Assembly: GCA_034112325.1 (NCBI GenBank)
Contig: JAWUVO010000021.1
Location: 1 to 26,504, forward strand
Length of the DNA: 26,504 nucleotides
Direction: 5' to 3'
Source of the DNA: Bermanella sp034112325
Lineage (GTDB): Bacteria; Pseudomonadota; Gammaproteobacteria; Pseudomonadales; Oceanobacteraceae
The notes under the pieces are model-generated. The model did not search any database. It was not told where the DNA came from and was given only the letters and a program-made list of their open reading frames with translations. The stretch's first letter is position 1; the number at the start of each line of letters is the position of its first letter. Both the position numbers and the translations under genes were made by a program. Positions 22,955 through 26,504 of the stretch are shown here, piece by piece.

Positions 22955-24322
22955 TTAAGCAAGGTGCGCTTTTAACATAGCTTGTGCAGCTTGGGTGTGT
23001 TGCTTAATTAGCTGAGTAATATCACCACCTAGCCATGTTTTGTTTTTAACTTTCCAATGACCTGCAATCATCACTGCATCGGCTTGCGAGGCTCCGCATA
23101 ATACTAATGCAGCTAGTGGGTCATGGCTACCACTGAAGCGTGCTTCATCAAGCTTAAATAGTGCTATATCAGCTTGCTTGCCAACGGCCAGTTCTCCAAT
23201 ATTATCTCTATTTAAAACATTTGCACCGCCTTTAGTTGCCAATTCAAAAGCATCAAGGTGGGAGAATTCATCAGCTTCGTATCTTAGTCGCTGAATTAAC
23301 ATAGCTTGACGAATTTCTTGCATTAAATTGCTGTGATCATTACTGGCGCTACCATCAACGCCTAAACCTACTCGAACACCAGCGGCTTTTAATTCGTTAA
23401 CACGGGCAATGCCAGATGCTAACACCATATTTGAAGAAGGGCAGTGGCATACACCAACCTTGGCAGCACCTAAGCGTTTAATTTCGTCGTCATTAAAATG
23501 AATGCCATGGGCTAGCCAAGTTTTATCGTGCATCCAACCCACAGTTTCTAAATAGTCTACTGGACGCTGTCCAAACATTTTTAAGCAAAAATTATTTTCG
23601 TCTTCGGTTTCTGATAAATGAGTATGCAGATTAACATCATATTTTTTAGCAAGTTTAGCGGTTTCTATCATTAATTCTTGAGTAACCGAAAACGGTGAGC
23701 AGGGCGCTAATGCAATTTCAATTAAATTGTCTTGTTTGTGATATTTGTTAATTAATCGCTCACTATCGTCTAAAATCTGTGTTTCTGTTTGAACAACCGA
23801 CATAGGTGGTAGGCCACCTTGATCTTGTCCTAAGCTCATACTGCCACGAGTTAACGTGGCTCGCATACCAAGCTTGCGGGCAACCGAAACTTGCTGGTCT
23901 ATTGCTTGATTAAGAGATTGTGGAAATAAATAGTGATGATCACTAACCGTAGTGCAGCCACTCATTAACAGTTCAACCATGGCCAGTTCAGTTGCTAAAG
24001 CATGCCAGTCAGGTTGTAGGTCAGCCCAAATAGGATATAAGGTTTGTAGCCATGGAAATAATTTTTTATTTAATGCTGGGGGACAGGCTCTAGTAAGGGT
24101 TTGGTAAAAGTGATGATGAGTATTAATCAAACCCGGTATTACCACGTGTTCGCTTGCATCAAAGCTTGAATCAATTTTACTAACAGGGGTTTGGCCTTTT
24201 GCCACTAGTTCAATAATTACATCGTCTTGAATGACAATACCATTTTGAGCATTAATATTATTAGCGGTATAAATAGACAGTGGATTTTTAATCCAAATAG
24301 TTTTTGGCTGCTGGGCGGTCAT
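22955..24322 (-). CDS. 8-oxoguanine deaminase (amidohydrolase superfamily)
   Basis: 455 residues from the ATG at 24322; AAGAG just upstream supports it over the GTG three codons earlier. Amidohydrolase metal ligands are visible: HxH in NTHHHFYQ (about 69/71), His in NLHTHLSETEDE (about 235), and Asp in GLGVDGSASND (about 323). The order and the segments GCTTVSDHHY and CHCPSSNMVLASG match the 8-oxoguanine deaminase group (Pa0142-like) closely. It converts 8-oxoguanine to urate and ammonia, feeding purine catabolism, which fits its neighbours puuE and a xanthine/urate-type permease. Close relatives include guanine deaminase and TrzN/AtzB-like hydrolases, so substrate identity is by family resemblance. 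Confidence 0.85.
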   Translation of the reverse strand: MTAQQPKTIWIKNPLSIYTANNINAQNGIVIQDDVIIELVAKGQTPVSKIDSSFDASEHVVIPGLINTHHHFYQTLTRACPPALNKKLFPWLQTLYPIWADLQPDWHALATELAMVELLMSGCTTVSDHHYLFPQSLNQAIDQQVSVARKLGMRATLTRGSMSLGQDQGGLPPMSVVQTETQILDDSERLINKYHKQDNLIEIALAPCSPFSVTQELMIETAKLAKKYDVNLHTHLSETEDENNFCLKMFGQRPVDYLETVGWMHDKTWLAHGIHFNDDEIKRLGAAKVGVCHCPSSNMVLASGIARVNELKAAGVRVGLGVDGSASNDHSNLMQEIRQAMLIQRLRYEADEFSHLDAFELATKGGANVLNRDNIGELAVGKQADIALFKLDEARFSGSHDPLAALVLCGASQADAVMIAGHWKVKNKTWLGGDITQLIKQHTQAAQAMLKAHLA

Positions 24323-24668
24323 GGCATGCACTCTTAATTTTAGCCATATAAAGCGAAGTATAAATACATCGGGTTTATGTGCCTAGGGTAAAGTAAACAT
24401 GGCAGTGACTTGCGTGTTAATCTGCCAAAATAACTTTTCAATATTAGCATTTAGATTATCGGTCGTCACCTGCGAAAAACGAACTAACAAGATGCAAGGT
24501 AAGGTATAAATGCCATTATGTGGTGCTTGATCCTTCCACTATTAATAATTAAAACGTAATACTAGCCAGTAATAGCCATATATAGGTGTTAATATTTACA
24601 TCTCCTGACTACTTGGTTATAAAATTGCATGGACCGTTTTATACAAAAAATCTAATAAGGAAACGTGT
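24323..24668. other. Divergent regulatory region, deaminase versus permease
   Basis: 346 bases between divergent genes, with no convincing ORF. An in-frame-looking ORF from 24586 is mostly a shadow of the permease. A TGGCAG...CTGCCA inverted repeat lies around 24394-24426, and a RutR-like half-conserved dyad at 24605-24620. TTGGTT-N18-TTTTAT near the permease is a weak promoter candidate. Confidence 0.5.
24605..24620 (+). promoter_or_regulatory. RutR-like site upstream of permease
   Basis: CTGACTACTTGGTTAT matches TTGACCA-N2-TGGTCAA at 10 of 14 defined positions. It lies about 50 bases before the permease start, overlapping a possible -35 box. It is the second such site in the purine cluster. 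The internal dyad is weaker than at 22877-22906. Confidence 0.35.
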
Positions 24669-26036
24669 ATGCAATCTAAAAACGAACTTATATACCAGCT
24701 TGATGATCGGCCGGGTAAAATTCCATCTTTTTTTGCTGGTTTACAACATGTGTTGGCCAGTTTTGTGGGTATTATTACCCCAACGTTAATTATTGGTGGT
24801 GTATTAGGATTAGGGACTGAAATTCCTTATCTAATTTCTATGGCATTAATTGTGTCTGGTGTCGGAACCTTTATTCAGGCACGTAAATTTGGCCCTGTAG
24901 GATCAGGGTTAGTAGCTATTCAGGGTACTAGCTTTGCATTTTTAAGTTCAATTTTAGCAGCTGGATTTATAGCTAAAAGTAAAGGTGGTGGTCCAGATGA
25001 AATACTCGCATTAATATTTGGCGTGTGTTTCCTTGGTGCTTTTATTGAAATTTTCTTGTCTCAGTTTTTACATAAATTAAAAGCATTTATCACACCTTTG
25101 GTAACGGGAATTGTTATTACAACAATTGGTTTGTATCTAATTAAAGTAGGTATGACTGATTTAGCGGGTGGGTTTAATGCCCCAGATTTTGGTAGTTATG
25201 AAAACCTAGGTTTAGGTTTAGGTGTTTTGCTTACTATTATTATCTTTAACCAAAGTAAGATCATATTTTTACGCAGCGGAGCTATATTTTTTGGTTTACT
25301 AGTGGGTTTTGTAGCCGCTTATTTCATGGGGAAGGTAGATTTTTCTAAGCTTGCCACAATGGATTACATGGCGCTTCCTATTCCGTTCAAGTATGGCTTT
25401 AGCTTTGATTTTGCGGCATTTTTACCAGTTGCTTTAATTTACTTAATTACAGTAATTGAAAGTGCTGGTGATTTAACGGCCACCAGTATGGTGTCTAAGC
25501 AGCCAATTTCGGGTCCTGTTTATCAGTCTCGTATTAAAGGTGGTGTATTAGGCGATGGTATTAACTCTATGATCGCTGCTATGTTTAATACTTTTCCAAA
25601 TACTACTTTTAGCCAAAATAATGGAGTGATTCAACTAACGGGCATGGCCAGTCGCTACGTTGCATTTTGGGCGGCGGGTATATTAGTTATTTTGGGTTTG
25701 TTTCCTGTTGTTGGCGGCATACTTATGCAATTGCCTAAACCAGTTTTGGGTGGTGCTACACTGGTTATGTTTGGTACCGTTGCAGCGGCAGGTATTCGCA
25801 TACTAGCTACGTTAGACCTTGATAGACGTACCATGCTAATTATGGCTGTTTCGTTTGGTCTTGGGCTGGGTGTGGCGATGGTGCCAGATGCTTTAAAAGA
25901 AATGCCAAAGACCATTCAAAATATTTTTGGTAGTGCGATTACCACTAGTGGTTTATCAGCGCTTATTTTAAATTTATGTTTGCCTAAAGAAATGGGCGCT
26001 TCTGAAGCGGCACCACTAATAACTGATGAAAAGTAA
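24669..26036 (+). CDS. NCS2 nucleobase:cation symporter, xanthine/urate type
   Basis: 455 residues, 12-14 hydrophobic segments, inner membrane. NCS2 motifs are present: GLQHVLASFVGIITPTLIIGG at the start, AIQGTSFAF (about 83-91), VIESAGDLTATS with the transport Glu264, and the family signature QNNGVIQLTG (about 316-325) followed by ASRYVAFW. These match XanQ/UacT-like xanthine and urate permeases of enterics closely. Import of xanthine or urate by cation symport fits the adjacent 8-oxoguanine deaminase and allantoinase genes. AAGGA before the ATG supports the start. The gene is divergent from the deaminase and ends at a strong terminator. Which of xanthine or urate is preferred is not decided by the motifs. 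Confidence 0.9.
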   Translation: MQSKNELIYQLDDRPGKIPSFFAGLQHVLASFVGIITPTLIIGGVLGLGTEIPYLISMALIVSGVGTFIQARKFGPVGSGLVAIQGTSFAFLSSILAAGFIAKSKGGGPDEILALIFGVCFLGAFIEIFLSQFLHKLKAFITPLVTGIVITTIGLYLIKVGMTDLAGGFNAPDFGSYENLGLGLGVLLTIIIFNQSKIIFLRSGAIFFGLLVGFVAAYFMGKVDFSKLATMDYMALPIPFKYGFSFDFAAFLPVALIYLITVIESAGDLTATSMVSKQPISGPVYQSRIKGGVLGDGINSMIAAMFNTFPNTTFSQNNGVIQLTGMASRYVAFWAAGILVILGLFPVVGGILMQLPKPVLGGATLVMFGTVAAAGIRILATLDLDRRTMLIMAVSFGLGLGVAMVPDALKEMPKTIQNIFGSAITTSGLSALILNLCLPKEMGASEAAPLITDEK

Positions 26037-26053
26037 TTAGCTAGTTAGGGTTC

Positions 26054-26082
26054 AAAAAAAGGGTGCCAAGGCACCCTTTTTT
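26054..26082. terminator. Bidirectional intrinsic terminator between permease and TetR gene
   Basis: An A-run, GGGTGC (26061-26066), CAAG, GCACCC (26071-26076) and a T-run. The stem sits 18 bases past the permease stop, and its A/T flanks let it act on the convergent TetR gene too. Confidence 0.9.
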
Positions 26083-26111
26083 GTTGGAGCTCACTTGTGA
26101 GCGAAAAACCC

Positions 26112-26504
26112 TTAAGGATTAATCTCCAACCCTCTTAAAATCATACCAGTCAAAAATTCAGTAATGCTGGCAATCTCTTCATCGTCATATTCTCTACGAT
26201 TCATCACTTCTAAAACCTGAGTATTAAAGTCAGCATAATGCTGTGTGGTGGACCAAATCATAAAAATTAAATGCATAGGGTTTACGTCACGCATTTTTCC
26301 TTGATCAATCCAGCTTTGTATAACTTGTGCTTTTTCTTTAAACCAAGTACGCATATCAGTTCGAATATGCTCTATTAAATGCGGTGCACCTTGAATAATC
26401 TCCATAGCAAATATTTTAGAACCATTTGGATTGCTATAAGATAATTGCATTTTGGTGTGAATAAACTTGCTTAGAACCTCAGCAGGATCACTTTCTTCAT
26501 TCAT
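26112..26504 (-). CDS. TetR-family regulator, RutR-like C-terminal part (5' partial)
   Basis: 130 residues visible, stop at 26112, open to the window edge. The Met at the edge is probably internal because no DNA-binding helix-turn-helix is included. The visible part is the ligand-binding domain with the RutR/YcdC C-terminal pattern: KIFAMEIIQGAPHL, VNPMHLIFMIWSTTQHYADF. In E. coli RutR senses pyrimidine breakdown products. This protein sits beside purine catabolism genes and may control them through the RutR-like dyads at 22877-22906 and 24605-24620 (inference). It converges on the permease with a shared terminator. Confidence 0.85.
   Translation of the reverse strand: MNEESDPAEVLSKFIHTKMQLSYSNPNGSKIFAMEIIQGAPHLIEHIRTDMRTWFKEKAQVIQSWIDQGKMRDVNPMHLIFMIWSTTQHYADFNTQVLEVMNRREYDDEEIASITEFLTGMILRGLEINP

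Noticed and set aside
24586..24789. Small ORF overlapping the permease start
   Set aside because: Most of it is an alternative frame of the permease, without ribosome site or recognisable composition.

Overview
The window (26.5 kb, low to moderate GC) looks like chromosomal DNA of a Gram-negative, probably marine, gammaproteobacterium. The evidence is outer-membrane barrels, a TonB receptor, lipobox lipoproteins, a FabR/DesT-like operator, an E. coli-like xanthine/urate permease and a RutR-like TetR regulator. No tRNA, rRNA, CRISPR array, insertion sequence or phage gene was found. The two edge genes are cut by the window.

Left part (1-14370, + strand). A TPR/YaiO-type outer-membrane protein (5' end missing) and a cytochrome b561 come first. 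Next is a tightly overlapping operon: ECF sigma factor, RskA-like anti-sigma factor, exported leucine-rich-repeat protein and alginate-export-like porin. Downstream are a 12-repeat beta-propeller-like lipoprotein, a subtilisin-family lipoprotein, a DUF1214-like protein split over two overlapping ORFs, and a second 12-repeat lipoprotein. Four intergenic sites share the pattern TGCAAC-N17-CGTA: before the sigma gene, before each propeller lipoprotein, and before the DUF1214 pair. I read these as promoters of the local ECF sigma factor. That makes this stretch a self-regulated envelope/surface module: sigma/anti-sigma switch, LRR protein, porin, two propeller lipoproteins, a protease and the DUF1214 pair. 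It is the best candidate here for an undescribed system. The promoter region of the second propeller gene also occurs, with a decayed start codon, in front of the DUF1214 pair.

Middle part (14456-20174, - strand). An FAD amine-oxidase-like protein follows a TonB-dependent receptor. A fatty-acid desaturase and its ferredoxin-type reductase form an operon, with a FabR/DesT-like operator in the reductase leader. A bidirectional terminator separates that operon from the TonB gene.

Right part (20511-26504). An acylphosphatase, a small RcsF/YbjQ-like lipoprotein and a 58-residue Arc-type ribbon-helix-helix protein lie on the + strand. A purine-catabolism cluster follows: PuuE-type allantoinase and 8-oxoguanine deaminase (-), an NCS2 xanthine/urate permease (+), and the C-terminal part of a RutR-like TetR regulator (-). 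Two dyads resembling RutR sites lie in this cluster's intergenic regions.
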